A stretch of 64,000 nucleotides of DNA, from the NCBI RefSeq assembly GCF_028736175.1, contig NZ_CP117880.1, positions 4,650,001 through 4,714,000 on the forward strand. Direction: 5' to 3'. Under the pieces are notes generated by a model, which saw only the letters and a list, made by a program, of their open reading frames with translations, had not been told where the DNA came from and searched no databases. Below are positions 35,316-45,100 of this stretch, in pieces. The first letter of the stretch is position 1. Every line of letters begins with the position of its first letter. Source of the stretch: Sphingobacterium oryzagri (GTDB taxonomy: Bacteria > Bacteroidota > Bacteroidia > Sphingobacteriales > Sphingobacteriaceae). The translations under genes were made by a program, and so were the position numbers.

Positions 35316-38300
35316 ATGAAAAAAAATATCTCGGGGACGCGTATGTGTTGGATACTCGGCTTGTTTTTGCTATGCATTATGGAAAGCAAAGCTGAATTAC
35401 CCTATCGATACGCAAAAGTTTTAAATGGTGTTGATGAGCACCACAAAATGTTCAGTTCGGCAGCAAAAGATGCGCGGGGAATGGTATGGCTCATTTCCGG
35501 CGGCGAACTCTATCGATACGATGGCATTAACGTCACGCCTTTCAGCAAGCTTTACGAAAAAAAATTACCTTTTGAAGATATACAAGCGCTGGCGATCGAT
35601 CCTTGGGGAAGAATATGGATCAACGGCCGAAACAGCGTCTTTATTTTCGATACCGAACGATGGACGTTCGTCCATGACCCATCGCTTGTAAGAGGCCTCC
35701 GCAACAACAAAGCGATCAGTTTCTATCGATACCAAGATGATTTTTTCGTCGCATCCGAATCGGGCGATGTTTGGCAGGTTTCAAAGCAAAACAAAGCCCT
35801 TTTATTTTCCTTTGATAGCCACAAAAGCTTAAAACGCCGAACGATTGACCGACTATTCAAGGCCGATAAACAGTCGTTATGGCTAGCTTACAACGGCAAA
35901 CTCTATCACTATAACAGACGGCAAAAACAGCGCGCTGTATACGCTATTCCCCTCCCCATATTTAACCACACCGAAGATATTCTACCTGTCAAGAATGGCT
36001 TGTTGCTTCGCAGTTACCGCGACGGATATTACCTATTCAAAGACAAACAGTTTACTGCCACCGAATTGACAAATGAAAAAGAGAATGATTTCGACAACTG
36101 GAATCATTGGGCTTTTGAAGACAGCAGCAGCGTCAAGATATTTCACAAATCCGGACAGTATTTTGAATACTCGCGCGATACGAATTTCCGACTCCTGAAG
36201 AAAGGCTACCATCGCTTGGATCAAAATGTTTTTCATAAGCGACTCAACGGCTGGACTTCCATCGATAAAGAATGGCTCTTAGCTACCGACGATGGTTTAT
36301 ATGCTGTTTTTCCTACAGCACTTAATTTTGAGTTTATGGAAATTGGCAGTGCCAGAGGCATGATCAAGCAGCAAGATCGCTATTATTTTGGCGGCTATGG
36401 ACAACTGCACCACATGTCGGCGCGCGGCGCTCTAAAAAAGTTGGATGCATCGCCAACAAATAATTATTACGCTTTTCTTGACATTCACCCCGACACCAGC
36501 TTTATTGCGTTGGAAGGTCGTTTTCTGACACGGCTGGTACATGGCAAACTATCCGATTTGCCTTTACGCATTCCCAAAAACATGCGCGACCAGTTTAGCG
36601 AGATGGCGCTTTGTCTGAGCAGCTACCGCGCAAATCAACTGCTGGTTGGCACCGCTAACGGCATCTGGCGATACGATAAAACAAATGGATCGGTAGCGCC
36701 ATTGACAGACGACAAAGGTCGATTTTTTAGTGAAGGGCTACGCATTTTTTCGATCCAATATCGCGATGGCAGCATCATCTTCACGAGCGAAGAGGGCTAT
36801 CACCGGTTTTCGGAAAACCAGTACCAAACATTATATCCGTTAGACGGTTCCAAACTACTGATACACGATCTTCTTATCGTAGGCAACAAAACCTATCTCG
36901 CCAGCAAAGGACGGGGCTTAATCATCCTTTCGGACAACAACGTGCGCAGCATTAGCGTAGAAGACGGCATGGCAAGCAACACAATCTACCAACTTGGCGC
37001 CGTTGATGGCGTTATCTTTGCCGGTACGCATCGCGGCCTATCTGTTTTAAAAGACGAAAATATCTATAATTATCACGTGGTGGATGGTCTCCCTTTCGAA
37101 GAATTTAACCACCAGGCGATGTACTACGACAGCGAAGCTAAGCGACTGTTTATGGGCGGAACAGGCGGCTATATTGCCTTTTACCCCAGCAAGCTGAATA
37201 CGACGCCAAAAGAGCAGCACACCATTGCGCCAAGTCTCGCCAGCTTGTCCATCGGGTTGCGTGAAAACAAGTTTATCAACAATTTTGCAACAGCCAACAT
37301 GCAGTTTATTAAGCTACCACGGGAAACCATGATGCTTTCACTTAACTTTTCGCGGCCAGATCATTATCGGCTCGGTTATCGGTTGTTTTACAAAATTGAA
37401 CCATACATGGACGAATTTCAAGCCATGCCAGCTTCAGGACAAATCAACCTATCTGGTGTTAAGGCTGGTCAATACACGGTTCATGTTAAACTCCTACCCA
37501 ACCAGCATGCACGCGCACAAGTCTGGACATGGACACTCGAAAAAGAACCTTTATTTTTCGAAACGCAGGCATTTTACCTGCTTATTTTGATCGGCATAGC
37601 CACCATTACTTCTTTCTTTCTCTACGAGCGCGAGCGCCGGGCAAAAAGCGAGCGACAGTTGCGCCGACAAATATCCAGCGATCTGCACGATGAGGTCGGT
37701 GGGCTACTGACCGGTATATCCATGCAGGCCGATCTGTTGCGCTACCGCCCTACCGAGCAGCAACTGGAAAACATCGATGCCATTCGCCAATACAGCCGAG
37801 AAGCCACCCAAATGATGGATGATATCGTGTGGACCATTGACGTTCGTAATAATTACCAAGGCAGTTTAGAAGATCGGATTAAATTTTTATCGCACAATAT
37901 GCTGCAACCACTCGGCGTAACGCTGGTTTTAGACCTGCAAAGCGATTATGACCGCAAAATACCGCAATCCATCAGACAAAACACCTATCTCATCTTGAAA
38001 GAGGCGCTGCACAATATATGCAAACACACCAAAGCTACGCAGGTGCATATCACCTTCATCATCAACAGTCGCTCTTACTTTCTCGAAGTGAGAAACGACG
38101 GCATATCCAGGCACCCAGCCACACAAGGCCTCCGCTCTGGACAGGGTACAAAAAACATGAAGCGTAGAGCGCAACAGATTAAGGGCCGGTTATTTATCTG
38201 GAAACGAGATGGACATTATTTCGTTCAGTTATCGGGATACTTCCGCAACAGCACTTGGCAACGCTGGCTGAGAAGGTTTAAACGTAGTATACATGCATAA
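35316..38300 (+). CDS. Propeller-type sensor histidine kinase (HisKA_3 class)
   Basis: About 994 residues from the ATG at 35316 (a TTG 13 codons earlier is open but spoils the signal peptide). After the signal peptide (ending near MESKAEL) a two-propeller periplasmic sensor like that of HTCS proteins spans about 30-650, with a Y_Y_Y-like domain (about 660-745). A single membrane helix lies at about 752-770. The kinase core is the short HisKA_3 type: H791 in SSDLHDEVGGLL, then an ATPase domain with a degenerate end (GTKNMKRRAQQIKG). Unlike an HTCS it lacks receiver and DNA-binding domains. Its partner is the NarL-type regulator two genes downstream. Its stop overlaps the next start by 8 nt. 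Confidence 0.9.
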   Translation: MKKNISGTRMCWILGLFLLCIMESKAELPYRYAKVLNGVDEHHKMFSSAAKDARGMVWLISGGELYRYDGINVTPFSKLYEKKLPFEDIQALAIDPWGRIWINGRNSVFIFDTERWTFVHDPSLVRGLRNNKAISFYRYQDDFFVASESGDVWQVSKQNKALLFSFDSHKSLKRRTIDRLFKADKQSLWLAYNGKLYHYNRRQKQRAVYAIPLPIFNHTEDILPVKNGLLLRSYRDGYYLFKDKQFTATELTNEKENDFDNWNHWAFEDSSSVKIFHKSGQYFEYSRDTNFRLLKKGYHRLDQNVFHKRLNGWTSIDKEWLLATDDGLYAVFPTALNFEFMEIGSARGMIKQQDRYYFGGYGQLHHMSARGALKKLDASPTNNYYAFLDIHPDTSFIALEGRFLTRLVHGKLSDLPLRIPKNMRDQFSEMALCLSSYRANQLLVGTANGIWRYDKTNGSVAPLTDDKGRFFSEGLRIFSIQYRDGSIIFTSEEGYHRFSENQYQTLYPLDGSKLLIHDLLIVGNKTYLASKGRGLIILSDNNVRSISVEDGMASNTIYQLGAVDGVIFAGTHRGLSVLKDENIYNYHVVDGLPFEEFNHQAMYYDSEAKRLFMGGTGGYIAFYPSKLNTTPKEQHTIAPSLASLSIGLRENKFINNFATANMQFIKLPRETMMLSLNFSRPDHYRLGYRLFYKIEPYMDEFQAMPASGQINLSGVKAGQYTVHVKLLPNQHARAQVWTWTLEKEPLFFETQAFYLLILIGIATITSFFLYERERRAKSERQLRRQISSDLHDEVGGLLTGISMQADLLRYRPTEQQLENIDAIRQYSREATQMMDDIVWTIDVRNNYQGSLEDRIKFLSHNMLQPLGVTLVLDLQSDYDRKIPQSIRQNTYLILKEALHNICKHTKATQVHITFIINSRSYFLEVRNDGISRHPATQGLRSGQGTKNMKRRAQQIKGRLFIWKRDGHYFVQLSGYFRNSTWQRWLRRFKRSIHA

Positions 38301-39087
38301 GGACCTCGAAATATTAGGTATATCTTTCGCCGTATGCGGGATCGTGTTTAGTTTTTTCGGTATTTTCTTCCGACTGACCGATCCGATCCGACGCAAAAAC
38401 AAATCCGAATTGCTGTTATGTCTCAGCTCAGCAGCTATGCTATGGCATGTGTTTATGTATCTCATGGTTATGACAGGCCATATCCTGCAGTTTCCTCAAC
38501 TCTACAACAAGGGCATCCCTTTCTATTACCTCGTTGCGCCCAGCGCTTACTTCGCCACCTATTTCTGTTTATTTCCTCAAAAAAAATTACGCCTTGCAGA
38601 CTGGCCTCATCTACTACCATTTGCGTTGGCTTTGATCGACATCGTGCCTTATGCACTGGCAAACATACAAGCCAAACAAAAATTGCTACAGCTTGTCGTA
38701 AACGATATGCAGGAAGGTTTCAGTCATAGCTACGGTTTCATTGACCAAAAGTGGCACTATGTAGTCAAATTTATATTAGCCTTTGGCTACCTCATGGCAC
38801 AATGGCGGCTACTATACCTTCCACAAGAACAAAGCTCGCAGGTTGAGAAGAAAAGAAAACGTTACATGTTCTTTTTTACTGCCTGCTATTCGCCACACCT
38901 TCTCTTGCAAGGAAGCGTACTGCTGAGCATGTGGTTTAATATGGAGCAAAGCTCACATATCATACGGGATGCCAAACAAGTGATTTGGGTCAGTGTGTTT
39001 TACCTAACATTTAGCATGTGGATGTTTTTTAGTGCAAAAACGCCTACATGGAAACTTAGCTTGCCACGTTTATGGATACACAAATAG
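38293..39087 (+). CDS. Multi-pass membrane protein inside a kinase/regulator operon
   Basis: 264 residues with six or seven hydrophobic helices (for example LEILGISFAVCGIVFSFFGI, YLVAPSAYFATYFCLF, LLPFALALIDIVPYALA) and short charged loops. The pattern resembles the membrane half of Bacteroidota proteins in which a seven-helix domain precedes an AraC DNA-binding domain, but here no DNA-binding domain follows. Its start overlaps the kinase gene by 8 nt and its end overlaps the response regulator gene by 16 nt. The three proteins are thus almost certainly made together. A sensory or signal-modulating role is inferred from context only. Confidence 0.75.
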   Translation: MHKDLEILGISFAVCGIVFSFFGIFFRLTDPIRRKNKSELLLCLSSAAMLWHVFMYLMVMTGHILQFPQLYNKGIPFYYLVAPSAYFATYFCLFPQKKLRLADWPHLLPFALALIDIVPYALANIQAKQKLLQLVVNDMQEGFSHSYGFIDQKWHYVVKFILAFGYLMAQWRLLYLPQEQSSQVEKKRKRYMFFFTACYSPHLLLQGSVLLSMWFNMEQSSHIIRDAKQVIWVSVFYLTFSMWMFFSAKTPTWKLSLPRLWIHK

Positions 39088-39725
39088 TGAAAGAAAAATA
39101 TCGCCTGGCCATTATCGAAGATCGGCAACCTGTATTGGATTCCTTGATTCATTTTTTTAAAGATTCCGCTTATTTCGATCTCCAGCTAGCCAGCAACTCG
39201 TTTGAGGGCTTAACCGATGCCTGGAAAACACAAACGCTCGACATCGTATTAAGCGATATTGGTTTGCCCGGTCGCTCAGGCATTGAGGTGACCTGGTATG
39301 TCAAAAGACGTGCACCAGAGATACAAGTCGTCTTGTTTACTGTTTTCGACAATAAAGACGCTGTTTTTCAGGCACTTTGCGCAGGCGCGACCGGATACCT
39401 GTTAAAAAGCACGCCACTACCGGAAATGGAAGAACGATTATTGGAAGTTATGCAAGGAGGATCAGTTATGAGTCCGCAGGTTGCGCGCTTGGTGTTTGAG
39501 CATTTCAATCCCGCCCTCGGACTACAGAAGCAAGATAACACCCAGCAACTGACGCCGCGCGAAGTGGAAATCGTAACGATGCTGCAAACCGGCGCTTCCT
39601 ATAAGGATGTATCGACCAAATTATTTATCAGTGTTGACACGGTAAAATATCATATTCGCAACATTTACAAAAAGCTTCAAGTGAGCAGCCGATCAGAGCT
39701 CATTCTAAAATACAAGCTATTGTAG
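39072..39725 (+). CDS. NarL/LuxR-type response regulator
   Basis: 217 residues. The receiver domain (about 10-125) has acidic pocket E16/D17, phospho-acceptor D62 in VLSDIGLPG and the conserved Lys in YLLKS. The LuxR-type DNA-binding domain (about 152-215) reads LTPREVEIVTMLQTGASYKDV then VDTVKYHIRNIYKKL. It is the natural partner of the HisKA_3 kinase two genes upstream. The start codon lies inside the preceding membrane-protein gene (16-nt overlap), which suggests translational coupling. Confidence 0.92.
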   Translation: MDTQIVKEKYRLAIIEDRQPVLDSLIHFFKDSAYFDLQLASNSFEGLTDAWKTQTLDIVLSDIGLPGRSGIEVTWYVKRRAPEIQVVLFTVFDNKDAVFQALCAGATGYLLKSTPLPEMEERLLEVMQGGSVMSPQVARLVFEHFNPALGLQKQDNTQQLTPREVEIVTMLQTGASYKDVSTKLFISVDTVKYHIRNIYKKLQVSSRSELILKYKLL

Positions 39726-39857
39726 TTGCAATTTGTAGCTGTAACACTACAAATAAAAACTTTTATTAAGTAAAAGATTATTTTATTAAATTCTGCAAAT
39801 ATAGACCTTAAAAAACACAAAAGACTGAAAGACAAGCTGTTTAATTGTAAAAAAAAC

Positions 39858-39897
39858 AATTATCGAACACCCCGCCTTCGGCAGATATTCGATAATT
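39858..39897. other. 10-bp inverted repeat between response regulator and RNA element
   Basis: AATTATCGAA (39858-39867) and TTCGATAATT (39888-39897) form a perfect 10-bp stem, with a smaller GCC-TTC-GGC hairpin in the loop. It lies 130 nt past the regulator stop and about 50 nt before the -7 box of RNA element copy 2. It could be the operon's transcription end (only a weak T-rich tail follows) or an operator for the RNA. Confidence 0.5.
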
Positions 39898-39944
39898 TAA
39901 TTATTTAACGACAAAGGGACTGTGATTTTTTGTTGGAAAAAATT

Positions 39945-39952
39945 ATATTTGT
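39945..39952 (+). promoter_or_regulatory. TATATTTG -7 box of small RNA element, copy 2
   Basis: Identical to the box before copy 1 and 6 nt upstream of the first hairpin. The sharing of box and spacing by two otherwise unlike flanks supports a real promoter. Confidence 0.55.
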
Positions 39953-39958
39953 CCCATT

Positions 39959-40030
39959 GTTTCTCTCCCCGAGAAACATAATTTTCATAAGCAAATAATG
40001 GCCACGTTTTTCGTGGCCATTACTTTTTAT
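39959..40030 (+). ncRNA. Two-hairpin small RNA element, copy 2
   Basis: Hairpin 1 is an 8-bp stem TGTTTCTC/GAGAAACA around the same TCCCC loop (39959-39979). The linker ATAATTTTCATAAGCAA is the same as in copy 1 (its first base belongs to the stem there). Hairpin 2 is TAATGGCCACG/CGTGGCCATTA with loop TTTTT (39997-40023), then a T-rich tail. Relative to copy 1, hairpin 1 has a C-G to T-A pair change and hairpin 2 changes its inner pairs and loop while keeping GGCC/GGCC. It lies between the kinase operon and, on the other strand, the end of SusC/D pair 3. Confidence 0.7.
39997..40030 (+). terminator. Intrinsic terminator of RNA element copy 2
   Basis: An 11-bp perfect stem with a 5-T loop followed by ACTTTTTAT. 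Same position relative to hairpin 1 as in copy 1. Confidence 0.78.
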
Positions 40031-40428
40031 AGCAGACCCGCCTGAGCGCCTGGTGATAAGGCAACGCAAGCAATTTGAAACGTGTCATTAAGCAATGTTC
40101 TCTAGTTGTAATGTAAGCTGAATTTGTCGTCTGGTCAGCACATCAGATTAACATTGTTTTCATAAGTATATCACAAAAATAATCCATTATTTTGGAATTG
40201 CTTCCCACCCAAAAGGGTAGTATTTCAAATAGCGCAAACCGCAATAAACAAACTTTTCACAAATAGCAACAAGCGATTAACGGTTACAAAAAAAAGAAAT
40301 AACAGGCACAATTGCTAACATCCCTGCTGTGGCACTGCTTAACTTCATCTTATTTGAGATATTTGCAATCATAACCTAGATCACTGGCACGATTTGATAA
40401 ATACGTGTAGCGCACGTAATAACAGGTC
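40031..40428. other. Noncoding gap between RNA element and SusC/D pair 3
   Basis: About 400 nt with no credible reading frame. The only symmetric element I see is TACGTG-TAGCG-CACGTA (40402-40418). Both flanking transcripts end here (convergent). Confidence 0.5.
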
Positions 40429-40467
40429 TAAAAAACAAAAGCTGCCTCCATATAGCGAAGGCAGCTT
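40429..40467 (-). terminator. Intrinsic terminator of SusC/D pair 3
   Basis: Minus-strand reading: a 9-bp stem AAGCTGCCT/AGGCAGCTT (40459-40467 with 40439-40447), then TTTTGTTTTTT. It is 25 nt past the susD stop. Confidence 0.85.
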
Positions 40468-40491
40468 AGGCATATAGGTTTTTTTTAATCG

Positions 40492-42117
40492 CTATTGCGC
40501 ATCCCACCACACACGACCAGTCAATAGATCGCCACCAGGCACTGCCGCAGACGCCGCGCGGTAAGCCGTTGGATTGGTAGATTCTTCAGCTGTTGGATAA
40601 GGGAAGCGCCGCGGAATAGTTCCTTGCGTCGCGTTATTAACATAGTTAACCGGCGCGAGTGTTGGATATCCCGTACGTCGCCAATTACTCCACACCTCGT
40701 AAAAATTAAATGTGGTACAATTGTGCAACCAATACTGTTCCGAAATCTGCTCAATAGCGTTTGCCTGCAATAACGGATGAGCAGCCACGTAGGTATCGGC
40801 AACCGCCTCGGTAATTGTCAAGGCTGCGCCCCACTGCGACAGATAGGTAATAGAAGCTTTTACCCCGGCCGCATAATGCGCTGCCGCCGTTCCGCCGATA
40901 CCCCAGCGCACCGCAGCTTCGGCCAACAGCAATTCCGATTCGCTATACGTCAACAAAAATGTTGGCGCCACGCGGCTAATCATAACCGGGTGCGGAGCAG
41001 AATAATCAGAAACTTGCGTATAATTTGGATCCGACGAAATATCACGCCCCGATATACCACTCAAGTCCTTCCCATTAGGCATACCTTTTTGCGAAGCTGC
41101 TGCCGTTACATAGTTTGCATTCGGACTTGCTGACGACGGCAACCCGCCACTTGCAGTCGCCGGATAAAGATTAGTTACCGCGACCGCTAAACGCGGATCG
41201 TTGGTTGATTTTAAGAAATCGATAAAGGTATTCGACCATTTAACGTAATAGTGTTCTTGTCCGCCATCCAGAAAAACCTGCGCCGTTCTGTTCTGCGTTA
41301 CACGGCCACCACTTTCATCGTGCAAGATAAAGGCGTTATCGCTATTGTTAGCCAGTGTATGACCAATCGCGCGTTCCGCATAGCTCCTTGCGGTCGTTTC
41401 ATCCACTTTCGTTAGGCGCATAGCCATGCGCAAAAGCAGCGTGCTCCCAAAACGTTTCCACTTTGCAATATCTCCTGCATACACCATATCACCCGTTATG
41501 GCATCTTGCGATGCATCGAGCGCCGCAGTCGCCTCATCTACCTCTTTCAATATATCCAGGTAAATCGACTGTTGCGTGTCATACTTCGGATAGAAAATAT
41601 TTTGGTAATAGCCCAGTCCAGCTTCTGAATAAGGTACATCGCCGTACAGATCGGTAATTCGTTGAAAAACCATCGCTTTCCAGATACGGCTTAGTTGATA
41701 AAGATTATGATATTGCGGCTTGTCGCGTGTAAACTCAACGAGATCCACAACACGCTTTACCTGCTCATCATATGCTCGCTCCCAGTACGCCGAAGTGTAG
41801 CCCGCATTCAACTGATATTTGTCGCCAGCCCAGTAAGACATCACGGTGGCAAAGCCCTGCATCATGGTCGATGCATAGATCAAGTTTGCACGCCAGGCAT
41901 CGTAGGCAAAATCATTACTGCCCGTATACGCCAACTGCGCCGTTGTCAATACAAAATTCGGATCAAAAGTCTCACCCGTATAAGAAATTGGGTTGGTATT
42001 CAGCTCTGTGAAATCTTTGGTGCAAGCAGTGGGCAGCAGCAAAGTCAACGCCGAGGCAAATAACACCGCTTTTCCCGACAGCTTTCTTTTCGATATATTC
42101 ATTTTAAAATTCTTCAT
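40492..42117 (-). CDS. SusD/RagB-like binding lipoprotein (pair 3)
   Basis: 541 residues. The signal ends at LLLPTAC (Cys32), followed by TKDFTELNTNPISYTG. It is a close relative of the SusD-like protein at 13362: shared features include the VFQRITDLYGDVPYSEAG stretch, the ESELLLAEAAVRW helix and the NWRRTGYP...PRRFPYP...GRVWWDAQ ending. An internal ATG (MNISKRK, five codons in) is another possible start. It lies 5 nt after its susC partner. Ligand unknown; no hydrolase is attached. Confidence 0.9.
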   Translation of the reverse strand: MKNFKMNISKRKLSGKAVLFASALTLLLPTACTKDFTELNTNPISYTGETFDPNFVLTTAQLAYTGSNDFAYDAWRANLIYASTMMQGFATVMSYWAGDKYQLNAGYTSAYWERAYDEQVKRVVDLVEFTRDKPQYHNLYQLSRIWKAMVFQRITDLYGDVPYSEAGLGYYQNIFYPKYDTQQSIYLDILKEVDEATAALDASQDAITGDMVYAGDIAKWKRFGSTLLLRMAMRLTKVDETTARSYAERAIGHTLANNSDNAFILHDESGGRVTQNRTAQVFLDGGQEHYYVKWSNTFIDFLKSTNDPRLAVAVTNLYPATASGGLPSSASPNANYVTAAASQKGMPNGKDLSGISGRDISSDPNYTQVSDYSAPHPVMISRVAPTFLLTYSESELLLAEAAVRWGIGGTAAAHYAAGVKASITYLSQWGAALTITEAVADTYVAAHPLLQANAIEQISEQYWLHNCTTFNFYEVWSNWRRTGYPTLAPVNYVNNATQGTIPRRFPYPTAEESTNPTAYRAASAAVPGGDLLTGRVWWDAQ

Positions 42118-42122
42118 TATCC

Positions 42123-45100
42123 TTAAAATTTAACACTTAGGTTTAGACCAAACGAGCGCATAGCCGGAATCCCACCAAGCTCAATACCCGGAACCGTAGA
42201 CGAATAACTGGCTTCCGGATCAATATTATCTGTTTTGCGCATCAAAATAAACGGATTCCGCGCCACGGCACTGATGTTGAGTGATTTCACTTTATTATTG
42301 AAAAGCGACGGAAATGTATAGCCTACAATGATCTGGCGCAGCTTAATAAAGTCGGCACTTTCTACATTCAGTTTAGACACATTTTGCACCAATTGCGCAT
42401 AGTAAGTTGATGCCTCGGTAACGGTATTACTACCTTCCGGCGCAAAGTTACCTTCGCGATTTTCCAACGTAGCCTGATGCAAGCCATTTGTATAGCCGTA
42501 GTAATCCGTACCCGAATAAATTTTCGCACCCCATTTTCCTTCCAGCAAAAATGACATATTCAAGCGTTTATACGTCAATTCGTTGTTCCAGCCAGCAGTC
42601 CATTTCGGAATTGCAGAACCCATAGCTGTCAACGCGCCACGATCAGGCACCCCGCTTGCTAAGTACACGATGTCGCCATTCTCATCATACTTATAATCGT
42701 AAGCCATAATTTGGAAAGACGGCATATCCAACTGGTGCTGCACAAAGCCATAGCCCGTGCGCGAAGTTCCCATCGGCATGATCGTTGTGCCTTCTGCCAT
42801 TTCCAGCACCTTATTGTCATTGACCGAACCATTTAACGAGGATGTCCAGCTAAGCCCTTCCGAATTGCGTAAGATACGCGCGGTAATCAAGGCCTCCACA
42901 CCTTTGTTTTGCAACGAACCACTGTTCAGCACGGCACCACTGTAGCCGGTAGTCGAAGAGATCGTTACGGGAATAATTTCATCTTCAGATACTTTATTAT
43001 ACCAGCTCGCATCCACGCTCAACAAGCCATTAAACAACGATAGTTCCGCCCCAATTTCCAATTCACGCGCACGCGAAGCCCGAAGTCCCGAGTTGGGAAT
43101 ACTCACATTGGAAATACTACCCAGCGGATAGCCATTTACCGACTCGCTCAAAAAACTATACGAAAGCAAAGTCTGGTACGGGTCTGTCGCCGCGCCCACT
43201 TCCGCATACCCCATACGCAACTTTCCGAAACTCAGGAAAGAAGGTTTCCAAAGCTCGCTAAATACGAATGACGTATTTACACTCGGGTAAACGATGTTCA
43301 ATTTGTTGTTAAAGCCTGGCGTAGCCAATGAAGAAAACCAGTCACTACGCACAGAACCTGTCAAGAACAATAAGTCGCGATAAGAAAACTCTGTATTAGC
43401 GTACACCGATTGCACCTCCAGGCGTGTATCCAGATAACTTACACTCTTATTGGCCGCGTTTAAGATATTATACACAAAAGGCACATTAAAATCACTGCCG
43501 CTGTTGGTGCTTTCTAGCGTTTTAGTATGCCGATAGGAACCTCCAAGTACCGGTGAAAAAGAAAACTCGTTCCAGGTATAGGTTTTGCCCAACAAGATAT
43601 CGGCATTCATATCCACAAATTCGGTATTGCGTAGCGATATCGATCCGTTAGGCCGATACGCGGTGCCGGTAGGCACTACATTGGTATAATTGTCTGTAAA
43701 ATTATCCCGTCCTACTCGCCCTTGCACATAATAACCAGATTCCAGCTCATAGCGCGCAGAAAACGACGAAACAAGACGCTCCCGTTTGGTATCGTTAACA
43801 AACTTATCTACGGCAAACCAGGGATTAGTCGCAAACGTATTATTCGAATTATACGCCAATTCTGATCCGTCAGGATTCGTGCCCGGTCTTAGATCGTTTA
43901 CATGTAAACTGGTCGGCAAAAACATCACCTGGTAATTCGCATTTCCGGCTCCATCGGATAGCATCGCTCTATTCTTTGCGGACTCCAAAATATAGTTCAC
44001 GCGCGCATCGATATGCAGGTTTTTGATCGGCTCGAAAATAGTTGCCAAATTGAAAGTTTGTCTACCTAAGTTAGAATTAGGCACCACCGATTTGTTATCC
44101 AGGTTACTGCCCGATAAGCGGATCGATCCACCCGTAAAAGCTTTGGTTAACGTCAATGTATTTGTCCAATTACTGCCCATACGGTAAAAGTTTCTTAGGT
44201 TATCTTTCACCGCGACGTAAGGACGCTCAACTCCATCAAACTGTGGCACCATGCTGCCGTCCAATAAACCGCCCCAGCTTGAGCCACCGACTTGTGCTGC
44301 CGCCGTGCCCGAAGTTGGCTTCAGGTTGTTTGCTCCCTGGCCATATACATATTGCCAATTGGTAAGATCCATAATCTGCTCGCCCACAAAGTTGGAGTTA
44401 AACTCGATACCATCCGCCTTACCGCTTTTGGTCGTAATCATAATTACACCGGCTTTCGCGCGGTAACCATATAAGGCCGACGCCGCAGCACCTTTCAAGA
44501 CGGAGATCGTTTCGATATCATCCGGGTTTAGGTTGCCTATTGCATCGCCTAGATCCGGTGCATTATCCCACTGTCCGCCCGGCTGCGCACTTCTCGGATT
44601 TTCCATAGGAATACCGTTTACCACATATAACGGCTGTGTGGTGCCACCAATACTGGACACTCCGCGAATCAGCACATTATTGGACGAACCGGGACCGCCC
44701 GATCCGGCCGTGATATTTACGCCCGCCACCTTTCCGGCAAGCGAATTCATCACATTGGTTTCTCGTGCCTGCGTAAGCTCTTCACCTTTCACCTCGCTCA
44801 CCGAGTAGCCTAAAGCTTTGCGTTCCTTCTTTATCCCCAAGGCGGTTACCACTACTTCCGTTAATTCTGTGGTGCTTTCCTGCAAGACGACCTCTAGTGT
44901 GCTTTTGCCCGCCAGCGGCACTTCTTGCGTCATAAAACCTGCATAAGAAAAACGCAAAATACCGTCAGACGATGGCAATTCGATCGAAAATCGACCTTCA
45001 CTATCGGTCACGCTACCCGTGCTTGTACCTTTTAAAAAAATGGAAACCCCAATTAAGGGCTCTTGCGATGCATTACGAACTATACCCGTAATACGTGTCT

